The position numbers and the translations under genes are program-made. Below, piece after piece: positions 25,317 through 37,814 of a stretch of 64,000 nt of DNA. This DNA comes from Circinella minor (taxonomy: Eukaryota > Mucoromycota > Mucoromycetes > Mucorales > Lichtheimiaceae): NCBI GenBank assembly GCA_016758965.1, contig JAEPRB010000017.1, forward strand, positions 274,582 to 338,581. Direction: 5' to 3'. The first letter of the stretch is position 1, and every line of letters begins with the position of its first letter. The notes below the pieces were generated by a model. That model did not search any database, was not told the origin of the DNA, and saw nothing but the letters and a program-made list of their open reading frames with translations.

Positions 25317-28122
25317 GGTCTGGAAGTGTGTGACAAGAAAGGAAAGGAAGAAAGGAGGAGTAAAAAAGAAGGGAGCTTTTCCAAAATATTTTTTTTTACT
25401 TACTTCACTCAGCAAAGGAAAATGACGCGCTTCCACCAATCAAGGCTCTTAATTTCGCGTTTTTTGCCTTTTGGAACCTGCAGGACAATTCTTCGATTTT
25501 ACCTTCTTTTTCTTGATTATCGTTTATCATTAAATCATTCAAGAACTATAGTTACAACTATAAAGTTATTTTATTATTATTCAGATTTATTCTAATTTCT
25601 ATCATCATATATTGCAATTACTACTGTTGTTCTCTTATGCTAGAAACCATCCACAAGCACATACTCCTCACTAGGAATATTAAACTTATTGACAAACATT
25701 TATATAAAGAAAAACATGTTGTGTAGAAGCCCATTATTAACATATAAGTTATACAAAGCTAATATTCTTTCTCTTTCCAAAAATTCAAACTCTGAGCGAA
25801 TCATGATAATATACTGACTCATGTCCGAAGTCTGAATCATTTACAAAAGAGAAGTTTGGGCAAGCGAGTTGGAGATTAGTTAAAGTGAACAGGCGATCTT
25901 AATCCGATTATTTAGATGCATCGATGAAGAGCGTAGCAAATTGCGAATTGCAGACTTTGTATTATGTAGCGTATTATATTTTATACATGTAGAAACTCTG
26001 TTGTAATCCATCATGTTATACATTTTTATATTCAACTTTCTTGTTGCCTTAGTGTTTGTACTGTACCTGAAGAATTAAAATATTGCTATCATTTTTTTAA
26101 GAAAAAGAGGAATAGATGTCATGTATCCAAACTATATATACGTATGTCTTTATTTTTAGACAACGGTTGCAAATGGTTATGAACTTTAGAGGTATACTCC
26201 CAACTTCAGAAAAATAATAATTTTTATTGATCCATCATGATATAATTATGCAACTATTATCTCAAAATATTAGCAATCCTATTTGAATAAAAAAAAAACT
26301 CACAGCGAGCGTTTATACTATTTTATATTGTTATTATTATATTACTTATCAGCAAAACCTACGAACAACGACCTAGAATCACACTAGTATACTTTTTTTG
26401 CTTGGATAAATGATGGATATTTCATCATCTAGTATAATCAAACTACAAAAGAATTAATGATCTATTTTACACAGATTTTTATGGAACACAGAAAATGCTA
26501 CATAGACTGTTTTGGAGTAATCAGAAAAAAGGCCAATTACTTCAGCCTATACGTACAATTCTTCAATTTAAAACAACAGGACTTGCACCTTTTCACATTG
26601 GTATGTCCATAAAATACCCTTCAACAAGAAAGCGGCTTTTAAAAACAATTTAACAGTGATGAAATTAACTTTTGCACCTATATCACATCAACCAATTCCA
26701 CTAAGTAACACTGCTGAGCTATATTGATACTACTATAAAACGACTTGACTCCCACAGTACAGCAGATAATGAGCACTGCAGATCAATCTCTATTCAAGCA
26801 GCAAAGCAACAAAAGCAAAGAACACGGCAATATATTCAGTTTACCTTAGAGATATCTTACAAAAGAGCACAACCTCTTTTGTTGGTGAACATATCCCAAT
26901 ATTTGAATTATTATCTCTAATTTCATCAATCAAAGAAAGAAAACTATTTTATCAATAAGAGTGCGGAAAAAAAAATTGAAAGTAAGTCATGTGAAGAATA
27001 TGGGAGTCTTTGTTTTTTTCTCATCAAGAATAATTTGGACATGTCACTAATATCCTGATCCCAGTTCATCAGAAATAGCAAGAGATATTGCAAGTGCTAC
27101 TGCATTTTTTTATACAGGTTCAGTACGTGTTGCCGGATTATAATGCTATGAACAAACTTTTAATAATCACTATATAGTGTAATAATAGATAGTAGTAATA
27201 ATAGCTATAATAACATCAAAACCTCATTCTTAAAAATATTTTTGCTCACATTTATCAGCTTGGATATAATTTTTTATACTTTTTTTTGCTGAAAAACTAT
27301 CAACCATTGAAACAGTGAAGCTTAATCAATTAAATGTTAAAGATCGACAGGGTTGTATACAGTATCCTCTAAATAGTGAGACAATAGAGTTACGTAATAG
27401 CGAAGAGAAATAAAAATAAAACATAACAACGTGGGAGTTTTATAAGATTCTATTTGATTCTTTTTTCTTTACGATTTAAGTACACCTCGGGCGCCACCCC
27501 ACGGTTTCTAGAAAACAATGATGGGATCTGAACCTAGTATATACATGGTCATTACAATGATTAAGAGTGACAGTAATGATTATGTATATCCTAGGTTCTG
27601 AGGAGCAAAAAACAAAGAAGCCATTTTCATAACTATCAAAATTAAAAAGACAAGACAGGATGTTAGTTATAAACATACGGAAACACAGGTAATTCATTTG
27701 CCACGGAACCTGGATCTCCGAAATAATAATCTATTGAAATACTTGGTTGTTTCAGAAGTTGTTACGAAAAGACCCAAATGCACATTAAAAAATATTCTTT
27801 TAAAAAAAAAAGCCGCGGCTGCGTGCTATTATGTACCATTTTTCTGTAAGATTTGTGTCTGTTTTTTTCGCCACACGTATAGCATGCGTTTATTATAAGC
27901 TATAAGCTGTTAATGAAAAAAAGACAACCGACAAAAAAACTATATAATTCGAACACGTATTTGGGCTCTTCTTTTTCTCAGTGACTGTGTGTACCCGTTT
28001 TCCCGAGAAGTTCCAGAGAACAAAACGCTGACTCATTCGCTATTGTTCTTCTTCTCCCAATAGAATATTATATAACAATTAAAACACGGCTCTATTTCAC
28101 ATTTACTTATAGAATATAGAAT
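25317..28122. other. Intergenic region with coding-like remnants
   Basis: Most is AT-rich. Between about 26470 and 27413 several short plus-strand segments look like exon debris: 26476-26600 reads YGTQKMLHRLFWSNQKKG, about 27067-27140 reads SSEIARDIASATAFFYTG, and a final segment ends ETIELRNSEEK-stop at 27413. They cannot be joined into one frame and I recognise no family. A hairpin at 27530-27598 is listed separately. Confidence 0.4.
27530..27598. repeat. Long imperfect hairpin (26-bp arms)
   Basis: Arm 27530-27555 begins GAACCTAGTATATACATG. Arm 27573-27598 is its inverse complement with 3 differences in 26, and the loop is 17 nt. On the minus strand the next bases include GGTTCAGATCCC, which resembles a tRNA-type B box. 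Further on is GGTGGCGCCCGAGGTG (about 27484-27499), which resembles a primer-binding site of an LTR element. It could be a MITE or retroelement remnant; function is unknown. Confidence 0.55.
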
Positions 28123-29169
28123 ATGGCATCATTACCCGGAGCTGATTCTGGTCATTATCCCGAAGATTTAGAACTAACGTAAGATTACTTTTTCTTTTTC
28201 GTTCCCTTTTGGTGACAACAAAAATCTATATACTTATACACGCACATACTTCGGCTCACTAATAAATGTATATGTATGTATGTAAACGAAAATATATTTA
28301 TAATTATATATATTACTAGTCTTTTGCAAGTAGTTCATCGTCACGGTAAGAAGAAAGTTATTTGTTTGATACTATAAAAAATAAACAAGTAAATATCAAT
28401 AAATACCGTTTTCTTTTGTATATAGGCGAACGTACACCTGTTAGAAAGCGTTTGACACAACTTTTCCCAGCTGTATGGAACATGTGTGATGCTAATGCTC
28501 ACATGTTTGCAACCATTTTATCATTGGATCCTAAAGCAGCTAAACAATTTGTTCCTTTACAAAGATTGGTAGATGAAGAAAGATTAGGCCAAAAACCTCA
28601 TTTGCATAAACCAGGTGCTTGGTAAGCTTTTTTTTATGCGGGGAAATAAATGGGGATAGGAAAAAAAAGAGAAGCACACTAATCATCTAACATATTGTCA
28701 TTATTTTAGTTACTATGGTCAATTAACCAATGTTGGTCGTCAGAGTATGGCTTCTTTGGGTTCAAGGTTGAGAGAGATTTATATCAACAGGTACCTTTTT
28801 TAATCTTTTAAATACTATATACTATTTATATAAATTAATCGTTCTATATGGATATAGACTCAAGTTTTTACCAGATGTTTTTGATGAAAATACTGTGACC
28901 ATTCGTAGTACTGACTATCAACGTACTCAAGAATCTGTTCAACAACTGGTTGCAGGTGGTTTATATCCGATTGAAAAACGTCACGATGATTTTGTTCTTA
29001 AAATTAGCACACGGTAAAGTGGGGTCATGGGGTTTAGTGAGGTATTGCTGCTATTGTCCTGGTAATTAGTAATTTGTAACCATGACAACAATAACAACGA
29101 CAACAGTAATGATAAAAAAAGAAACAAATAAGTACAAGTGGTTTTTTGATTTTTGATTTTTAATTTATA

Positions 29170-29200
<31 letters not shown>

Positions 29201-30479
29201 AGTGATCCAGTAGCGGATAACATGTTTCCAAATCCAAACTGCTATAGGCTACGCCAATTAAATAAAGAATCAAAGAAAGAAGTAAATGAAATATACAAGG
29301 ATAAATTTAAGTCACTATCCGAAAGATTGAAAAAATATGTGGATTCTGTATCACTCGATAGTCATCCTTCTGCAAATGGCATTATGGGTAAATTTATTAT
29401 TGTTATGTTGCACAACAACGTATTGATCGAAACATTGAGAACATTTGTTACATATATGTATATATATATACACATGTAGTGAATGTGATAAATAATAGTT
29501 TTATACATGTGTTGTGACTGTACCCTTATGTTGATTATAATAACACCGGTTTTTGTTTTGTTTTTATATAGATACCTTGGTTGCTGCAAAAGCACATGGA
29601 TACGATCTTCCACCAGATATTGATGAAGGAGTGATGCGAGATCTTGAAGACGTGGTTATTTTAGATTTTTTTTATGCAGCAATGAAATCGCATGAATGTC
29701 GACGACTTGGCATAGGAAGATTAGTAGGGGATATCCGAGATCGTATGGTCGAAAAAGCTGCCGGAGTCAATGACCGAAAACTTCATATCTATTCTGGTCA
29801 TGATACGTAAGTATTTTGTTGTTGATATTGTTTCGATCTTCAACATTAATTGGGGTATATGAAATTATATTGGTATTATTTCTATTTTTTATTTAGTCTT
29901 TTTTTTTGGTGTAAAAAAATCCCACAAAAGTAGATTATGATATTTCCAAAAAAGAGAATAACTTTTCGGGGATAATTATCTTTTTTGAAAGGAGAAAGGG
30001 GGATGGATATTAACTTTTTTATTATTATTATTTTTAGTACTGTTGGACCGTTGTTAATTTCGCTGGGCGTGTTTGACAAGCGGTAAGAGAAACAAAAAGA
30101 TTCCACATTATTAGCACGTGAAAATCAGGACAATTACAATAATTAAAGTTTACTGACCCTTTTCTCTTTTTTTTTTGTCTTAAATAACCCTTTTATTATT
30201 ATTAGATGGCCACCTTTTAGTAGTTCAATTATTTTTGAACTATTCCAAGAAAAAGGGACTAACTCGAGTTGGACATCTCGGATTTTTGGACAAAAAGAAC
30301 AGCCGCATTATGTACGTGTGCGTTATAATGACAAAATTCTTGAATTGCCTGGTTGTCAAGCAACAGAAGACCATCATTCAAATGGTGATAAATCTTTATG
30401 TACTTTTGAAGCATTCAAAAAGATTGTGAAAGATCAAGTACCTGAAAACTGGAATGAAGAATGCCAATATAAAGCATAA
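28123..30479 (+). CDS. Histidine acid phosphatase family protein (ACP6-like)
   Basis: Nine exons (28123-28178, 28320-28345, 28426-28621, 28710-28790, 28858-29013, 29203-29387, 29572-29806, 30038-30082, 30206-30479) join in phase to 417 residues. The catalytic RHGERTP motif (residues about 25-31) is split by intron 2; its histidine is the phospho-acceptor of the family. LTNVGRQSMASLGSRLRE, a later RSTDYQRTQES segment and the proton-donor pair HD in YSGHDT (residue about 310) follow the branch-2 histidine phosphatase order. There is no signal peptide, unlike secreted phytases and acid phosphatases. That, and the RSTDYQRTQES region, favour the ACP6 (lysophosphatidic acid phosphatase) type, acting inside the cell. 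Substrate is inferred only. Introns are unusually dense for the window. Confidence 0.85.
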
Positions 30480-31308
30480 AAAAACAATGTAATTATAGCT
30501 TTTTATATCACTGTTGAGTGGTGATATATAATGTTAATAATAAATAATAATCATAATAATAACAAATGTAATTTACCATGATTCCATATTCATGTTAGAT
30601 TTACTTAATAACTTGAGTTCCTGTTTTCGGTTAATAGGAAATTAAAGAAGAACAAAAAGGAAAAACTTGGGAAAAAGAGAAACAAAAGAAAAAGAAGTTT
30701 CTAATTATTTGAAGTGTGAGCCATGAGTATGAATTATTTTTCTTCTATCCTTATATACTATTCATAATTATTCTTGTTATAGTTATTGTCATTATCCTCA
30801 TCACGAAATAAATAGAAAATCAATGTTGATCCGGGGAACTTTATTTTGTGGAGCGATGGTACGGGTGCAAAATAAGTGGATTGTGTAACTAAAGGAAATA
30901 AAAAAAGCTCGTGAAAATTCAACAAACCGGTGTTTGAAGTGGGTGGGAAGCTTTCAAAAGATTAGAACAAACACACAGTAAGAAACACTCACACAGTTTT
31001 AACATTAGGCTTTTTTGTTTTGCTCTCTCTTGGTGTGCTGTTATTGAGCATACGTGTGGTCACCCTCATTCATTCTCTTTCTCTCTCCCTCTCTTTCTTT
31101 TTTTCCCTTTCTTTCCACCCCCGCTTGAATACCTTCCTCTCTCTACACACATTTTTTTTTTATAATTATTAAACAATATACGCCCGACTAAAAAGAAAAA
31201 GAAAAAAAAAACTCGGTTTCTTCTTCTGACCTCCCAATATATTTATATATAAAGTTATTCCGCCTTCATATTCCAATACCCTTTTCTAACTCGCCCTCTG
31301 GTGTTTCA
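30480..31308. other. Intergenic promoter-type region
   Basis: No gene. A CT-rich stretch at about 31060-31140 and an AT-rich stretch ATATATTTATATATAAAG (about 31237-31254) precede the bHLH gene and may be its promoter and leader. Confidence 0.5.
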
Positions 31309-33365
31309 ATGAACTATTCACAACAACATTCACAAAACCCATCGCAATCGTCATCTGTTCCTAGTCAATCATTCCCTCCTCAGGAATGGTTTTCTCAGGC
31401 AGCTCCAAACAATAACCATTTTGAGGCACCATTACAGGAGCCCGTTCCATTTGAGGGTAAATTATTATTATTATTATACTATTATTATTATTGATTCTCT
31501 TTTTTCATAAAAAGAAGGTCCAATTCACTTATATATAATAAATATGTTTTGATATGAATTTATTATTATTATTATTAGAGTTTCAATTTACGTTTGATTT
31601 GGGTCCTGATTTTGCCATGCCTGTGCCATTGGACATGGCACCTATGAATGACGTTCCTTTACTTGACGAATCACAATTTCAAAACTTTACAGCTGCTGCT
31701 GAAGCAGCAGTAACTACAACGGAGGAACTACCGCCACATGAACCTCCTTCTATACCATCACAACAACTTACTGTACCATCCTCTTCCTCCGCATCATCAT
31801 CATCCCACTATCATCACCATCATCATCGCTCTCATCAACAAATATTGCAACCACCAGAACCACCTTCTTTATCGTCAAATACAGTGCTTGACGAAGATGA
31901 TCAAAAAACATTCTCTCAATTTTTGGATACATTTTTTATGGACCAAGATATGCAAGTTGACCCATTACCAGGTCACATGCCTTCACTGTATGATCAATAT
32001 CCTTCTCAAAACATGGATGATAATAATGGGGAAGACGAAGAACGACGTCGTACTTCTATTTTACGTTCTCTTGATGAACAAAAGAGACAACATCACCAAT
32101 TTTTACAAGCTAATCATCAACATAATCCAATGGACTCTTCATCATCATCATCTTCTTCTTGGAGCACGGCAACACCTTCTCCTTCTTCTGCAGGGAATAA
32201 TTTTCGGCATGATGCTGTCTATTTAAAGAAGAGTGAAACTATCTCATTCCCAAGACAACAACAACAACAACAACAGCAACAACAGCAGCAACAACAACAA
32301 CAACCGATAATACCAACACATCCTCATCTTCATCATGATCTTCCGCATTCACATTCTTCATCTTCATCATCTCATCAACAGCAATCTCGCAAGTCTTCTT
32401 CAATGACAGCAACGCCATTACGAACATCTACATCAGCATCCACAACATCACCCGCCTCATCGTATAATAAACGGCCTAGTACAGATGATCATGATATGAT
32501 TAGCAATAAGATGGCAAAGAGACCTTCTGGAACACGTGTTAGAAGTCGACCACAAAAAGAATTATTGACAGAAGCGGAAAAACGTGCTAATCATATTGCT
32601 TCTGAACAAAAACGGAGGACGACCATTCGTACAGGATTTAAGGACTTAACAGAAATTGTACCTACTTTGAAAAATATCAATAATAGTAAAAGTACAGTTT
32701 TATTCAAGGCAGTGGATTATATTCGATATTTAGAAAAACGTACGAAATCATTAAAAGAAAAGGTGAATACATTGGAAATGCGTGTACAAGTAGAAGGACG
32801 TAAAGAAGTTATTTTACAAGACCGATCTTTAACTCCAACTGCTACAAATCATAACACAACAGCAGCAGCAACTATGATGAGTAATAATAATAGTCATCAT
32901 TATCAAAATCATCAGCATCATCATACCAATAATACCAACAATCATAATAATAATGAACATAATCATCACCAAGAGCAACATTTTAATAATAATAATAATA
33001 AAAAGAATAACAATCATCAAGGGCAACAGCATCATTTTGGTAAAGTGAATAGCAATAAAGATGTGACAGCATGTGCTCAAGATGCTTTAGAAAAGCATAA
33101 AGAACACTTAAAAAGTTTAATGCAATTTCAAGAACAATTACATTTTCAACAAAAATTAATGGCACAACATGATTTCAGTGGATCGACTTCTCGACCAACA
33201 TCAAGAGCTTTTCGTCCTGTACATGAGGAAAGTGATGCTCGCATGATGGCTTATGGACCTTCAACTTCTTCAACAACAACAAATTCTCGACCTGATACCA
33301 ATAATAAAAATGCGACTAGTAGTGCAACTACTTCTGCCACTTCAAAAGCTACTGTATCTGCATAA
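31309..33365 (+). CDS. bHLH transcription factor, MAX/MLX type
   Basis: Exons 31309-31456 and 31579-33365 join in phase to 644 residues. A basic helix-loop-helix domain lies at about residues 380-445. The basic region HIASEQKRR has His, Glu and Arg at the three E-box contact positions, the CACGTG-binding class of MYC, MAX and MLX. Helix 1 (GFKDLTEIVPTL), loop and helix 2 (STVLFKAVDYIRYLEKR) run into a leucine-zipper-like heptad stretch (SLKEKVNTLEMRVQ). The rest is low-complexity: Ser/His, a polyQ run, and a long His/Asn-rich segment after the domain. The N-terminus is acidic and hydrophobic (FTFDLGPDFAMPVPLDM), as in activation domains. It is a nuclear regulator; the partner and target genes are not visible from sequence. 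Confidence 0.9.
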
Positions 33366-33622
33366 AGTAACTTTATCTTATTGTATGTTTATTTTAGTTT
33401 ACCCTTTTAATTCTTTTCTTTTTTTACGACGCACCTATAAAAACCATATACACACGCTAGTAACTTCATTTTTTTTTATAAATAGTATTGTTGTTGTTAT
33501 TACCATCATTATTATCCATAACTGTTATTTTATTTTGTTATTATCGTATTTTAAGCTTTGTCATTATTTTCTTATTCTGTGTAAAATGCTGTTTTTCTAT
33601 TATATAACAACCACGTACACAT

Positions 33623-33660
<38 letters not shown>

Positions 33661-34011
33661 CTTACCTTTTTTATTTTTTTTTATTTGATATTTTTTTTTG
33701 TACATTAACATTATATAAATATATAAAAGGAAGTGTAAAGATGTTTCCATTATCAAAGAGAAAAAAAACCTTTATACACACGTGATTCTGATTACTTATA
33801 TACTAACTATCAATTGATATATAATACGTAATGAGTTTCATATAATATAAGGGGACAAAAAAGATGTACGTACATTGGAATGTGGGCAATATTTCAATAC
33901 CGCTAAAATTATACAAAAAAAGTATAAATACTTAAGAGGATGGATGGATATCCATCTAATCTTTTTATCACTCTTGTTTACATATACATAATTAATAATA
34001 CCTATAACAAA
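33366..34011. other. Intergenic region with TA microsatellite
   Basis: No gene. It contains a TA tract at about 33627-33655 and the promoter of the small secreted protein, described separately. Confidence 0.6.
33923..33930 (+). promoter_or_regulatory. Putative TATA box of the secreted-protein gene
   Basis: TATAAATA lies 89 bases before the ATG at 34012, a normal TATA-to-start spacing for a fungal gene with a short leader. It also helps choose 34012 over the in-frame ATG at 33940, which would be only about 10 bases from the TATA box. Confidence 0.5.
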
Positions 34012-34407
34012 ATGATATCATTTTTTTTAAAACTTTTATTACTCCTTGTCATAGTAATGAATGTAACTATCAATGCTATTTCAGACACAGGAAAAGACGA
34101 TGACAAGCTTACTATTGAACCATGTAGTAATAAGCGTCAACTTTTAGCTGCAACTAGCATGTGTACAACACATGGTAAACCTGACAGTAATCTCGCATGT
34201 GTATGTCAAGAAAGTATACCGATATGTGTTACTACCGATATGTCTAGTGACAAGCCTAAAACTTCTATTTGTAATGATATACTATACGAAGCATGTATTA
34301 ATGGTTGTATTAGCTCAGTCGTGGCTATCAGATGTGAAGGAGCAGAGTCTAGTCGATGTCTTACTATGGAAGGTGAGATCAAAAAAGGACTTCTTAGTTC
34401 AATCTAA
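34012..34407 (+). CDS. Small secreted cysteine-rich protein, function unknown
   Basis: An intronless 131-residue protein. Residues 1 to about 22 are a clear signal peptide (a hydrophobic FFLKLLLLLVIVM core after MIS). The mature part holds ten cysteines: single ones, a CVC, and clustered ones in CNDILYEACINGC and the C-terminal CEGAESSRC. That suggests a disulfide-stabilised extracellular protein. A longer in-frame ATG exists at 33940, but the start at 34012 places the signal peptide at the N-terminus and fits the TATA box. I do not recognise the family. Small secreted Cys-rich proteins in fungi include effectors and cell-surface proteins, but nothing here decides between them. Confidence 0.7.
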   Translation: MISFFLKLLLLLVIVMNVTINAISDTGKDDDKLTIEPCSNKRQLLAATSMCTTHGKPDSNLACVCQESIPICVTTDMSSDKPKTSICNDILYEACINGCISSVVAIRCEGAESSRCLTMEGEIKKGLLSSI

Positions 34408-34772
34408 TAATTTATTTTTATTCCCAATGTATAAATATTTTCACATACAAAAATAACAGCGTCGTTCCTTTTCTTCTCTCTTTTTACCTCTTCCCCCAAT
34501 CCCAACCTTCAATTCTTTACCTTTCCTTTCCTTTTTTTCCATCCTCTTCCCATTCTTTAATAACTTATTTTATGTGGAATAAATAAATATGATATATAGA
34601 GAAAGAAATCATAGAGTAGTTTTCTTTTCTTGGGCGTTGGAAAATAGTTGTGTATGTGTACGATATAGTGTAAGATACATTAATAATAATATCGAGACAG
34701 TGAAAAAAAAAGATGATGACATCTGTGAAGAGGGTATATATAATATAGGAGTGATTGTATAAGTTTTATATA
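34408..34772. other. Short intergenic region between convergent genes
   Basis: T-rich and C/T-rich sequence with no gene. Both flanking genes end here. Confidence 0.6.
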
Positions 34773-35222
34773 TCAAGAAGTAGTAGTGGTAGTAGCAGTA
34801 TAAAAACTCGGTGATCTTGCATATTTCTTTAATAGTTCCGTACGTCGACTTATCCATGAACTTCTTTTATTATTGTCCTTTTGAGTATCTCGATCTTCTT
34901 CTTCTTGTTGTTGACTTGACAACCCTTGTTGTTCTTGATGCTGTTCGGATAAGGAAGACGAAGAAGGAGAAGGTGGGGCAGGTCGATTCCATTGATAAAA
35001 CGTAGACGTACGTTTCATATAACGCGCACGAAAAGACGTAGATAATAATGGAGACCTGTCATCTGGCTGCTGTTGCTCTTCCACATCAAGAGTACTATTT
35101 CGCCGATGACTTGCATTACAACAATAACAATAAACCATCAAGGAGATAATCACGCTTGTACTGACTATTAAAATACCCAAAGCAAGTATGGTCATGTCAT
35201 TGCCAATGTCCACCGCCACCAT
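34773..35222 (-). CDS. Small single-span membrane protein, function unknown
   Basis: An intronless 149-residue protein. A short N-terminal segment is followed by one membrane span (residues about 10-32, ILALGILIVSTSVIISLMV) and directly by YCYCC, a likely palmitoylation patch. The cytosol-type tail is Ser/Gln/Pro-rich and then basic (SWISRRTELLKKYARSP). An upstream in-frame ATG at 35270 would add 16 hydrophobic residues; I prefer 35222 because the upstream part is AT-rich leader-like sequence. I do not recognise the family. The layout suggests a small plasma-membrane or endomembrane protein. Confidence 0.6.
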   Translation of the reverse strand: MVAVDIGNDMTILALGILIVSTSVIISLMVYCYCCNASHRRNSTLDVEEQQQPDDRSPLLSTSFRARYMKRTSTFYQWNRPAPPSPSSSSLSEQHQEQQGLSSQQQEEEDRDTQKDNNKRSSWISRRTELLKKYARSPSFYTATTTTTS

Positions 35223-37814
35223 TGTTAAAATTATTATACTTATACGTATATGTATTATACTAATGTACAATCGTAATTAATTAAAAATGAGAAAGAAAGT
35301 AAAAGAAGAATGGGAATCCAAATATAGAAGAAAAAGAAGAAGAGGGAAAAAAGAAACTTTGAAAAATAGAAACGAAAGAAGTATTATTATTATTATGTAC
35401 GTGTGACCTGAGATCAATTTGCATGAGTATTATCATTTGAGAGTATAATATGATTCTAGAATTACCGCCGGTTATGATGATGAAAGTAGTATATCTTGGC
35501 AAGTGGGTTAAGAAATATGTGATTCATGAATAACTATAAAAAAAAGATGTATGTTGGACATAAACCCGGCGTTTTTTTTATATGTGCAAGGGTTTAGGGA
35601 ATCAAAATAAACCATGGTAATCTTTAGTATAAAAAAATTATTTTAAACCAACTTTTATTTAGAATTCCCATAGACGTAGTGTAACAATCTGCACCACTCG
35701 TTTATGCATTTAGTTACATCATCGTTCTCTTTTTGGATAACAATTAGTCCTGAGACAAAGTGATACACTTTTTTCTTTATAAAAAGTCTAAATCGCGTAA
35801 GAGAGTGAATAGATGTTTACCTTATTCTCACAAAGTAAGATATTGTTTGTCGTTCTGTTTGAGTTTATCGGCAATAACTTCTTCTTGTCTGGTATTATTC
35901 TCACAAATGAGAAAGTATAAATTCATATACTATGTACTTTTCAAAGTGGTGTAGGAATCTATACGTAGACAATAAACTGGTAAAAAAAGAAAATACAACG
36001 GCACTAGTAGAATGATCAAAAAGTAAGTCAGCCATGTCTAGGAAAAAGAAGTAGTTGGGTATCAAATAATGCAAAAAAGGAAACAGATGAATTAGCTATG
36101 GCTATATACATTGTGATATATACAGGTATAGGTAAAATTACTTAATATGTATTAATAGCTGTAGAAAAGAAGAGAACCAGCGAACCTACTACGTCAGATA
36201 TTATATCACAATTGCTTGCGCTTTTGCATTATAATGACCTTCTTACATTTTATTACAATGATATATTGTACATACAACCGAACGAAGACGGTGGTTATAA
36301 TGTTTTTCTATTATAAGCCAAACAACCTTTTACGTATCTTTTTGATATGTTTGATTTTATGTTCTGAAAACGGTTTTTAGTTCCTATCTATCTCTCGACT
36401 AAAGATGAATCGATAAGATACTCGATGGATTTACGTACCATCATATGATACTACACCAAATAAAGAAAGTGGATTATTCAAAAGAAGAAATAATCTTGTA
36501 TCTATAAAATATTTTATATACGTAAACGTATGTTCAAATTATAAAAACACAATGACAAATAAAAACACAACTACCAAAACAATTCAAAGTAGATAAAAAA
36601 TCCAGAAGATTAATAAAAAAAAGAATGGTTAACGTCATTCTTCACTACAACAAGTCTTTGTTTTGGAGTATATAATATAAATATCTCTGTTATTAGCACA
36701 TCCATCACATAATATATAATAATCATATTTTTCAATAAATTACCTAGATATTAACTATTGACTTACGAAGCCATTTTGATAGAACAAATCATGAACAATT
36801 GATTGTTCACCCATGTGTCTGAATGCTGCTTGAACTTTCTAAAATCTTACTACGTATCATACTTTGTTGACGAATATAATATAAAATTGTTCAAAGCTTC
36901 AGTCGAAGCCAACCTTTTAATACTGTAGCGAAACTTATCAACTTGTGAATTTGATGAATTGAAAAATATAATGAAATATACCGAATGGGTTCATTAAAGG
37001 ATCTGTTTTAACCGTCTTGTGTAATACTAAATATTTTATTTTCGTTAGTTCTGACATTCCTGTCATTTACCACATATTTCAAAAAGTGTAATAGTAAGAA
37101 TATAGCTACAATTAGCTTGATATGCAATAAAGATGTTCTTTTCCTCAAGCCTATGTCATTAGAGGTTACAACATCGATGGCTGGTATCGATATTCCATTA
37201 TCCAATGTGATTGATCGCCTTACCTCTATTTTGCGGCAGTACTATTATAGCTATATAATTCTCGATAGCTATTCGCTGTTGAAAAGTGTTCAAATTTTCA
37301 CGATAACAGTGGCATAAATGGGCTTGAACACTAATTTTCAAACCTCTACAACCTCAAAATTTCCAGCTCAAAGAAAATAGCGATTTACCAAGAAGCACCA
37401 ACGAAAATGAAATTCTCGCCTCGAATATTAAACAAGGTGCCATTTCGACTGCTACAATTTCTATTTTTTATAGGGTATTTGGAATAGTAATCTTGTTACT
37501 ATATCAATAAATTTGTATATATTGAATAGAAAATAAATAAATAAGTAAAGTTTTTTTTTGTCTCCAGAATTAAGTAATGTTGAGTTTTTAGTAATGTCGC
37601 TTGATTTTTTATTTTGTTCTCCCTTGGGTCAATTTCGTGAGCCAAAAATGGTAATGCAGCATCCACTAAATGTCTAATTCATTAATGTCACATGGCCAAT
37701 GGAGCTAAACTTTTCACATTTTTTTTTCACTCATTAAAAATTGATTCTCTCTCTTCTTACGTACTTTTTTTCCCTCTTTCTCTTGGTCTCAATTTAAAAA
37801 AGACATACACAATA
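35223..37814. other. Intergenic region with a possible decayed gene
   Basis: Mostly AT-rich. One plus-strand stretch (36010-36317) reads like exons and is listed as a possible pseudogene. A second open stretch at 37117-37317 has a coding-like beginning (SLEVTTSMAGIDIPLSNV) but no context. Nothing else is supported. Confidence 0.45.
36010..36317 (+). pseudogene. Possible gene remnant, unrecognised
   Basis: The segment 36010-36125 is open and reads SSWVSNNAKKETDELAMAIY. It joins in phase over a possible 33-nt GT-AG intron (36126-36158) to a segment reading TSDIISQLLALLHYNDLL and ending QPNEDGGYNVFLL-stop at 36317. The amino-acid make-up is unlike the random AT-rich translations around it. The intron is unusually short, no start codon is evident and I know no matching family, so this is probably debris of an old gene. 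Confidence 0.25.

Noticed and set aside
32829..33165. Minus-strand frames opposite the His/Asn-rich tail of the bHLH gene
   Set aside because: They are Ile/Met-rich antisense translations of CAT/AAT repeats.
33541..33756. Frames over the TA microsatellite near 33630
   Set aside because: Tyr/Ile repeats produced by TATA dinucleotides.
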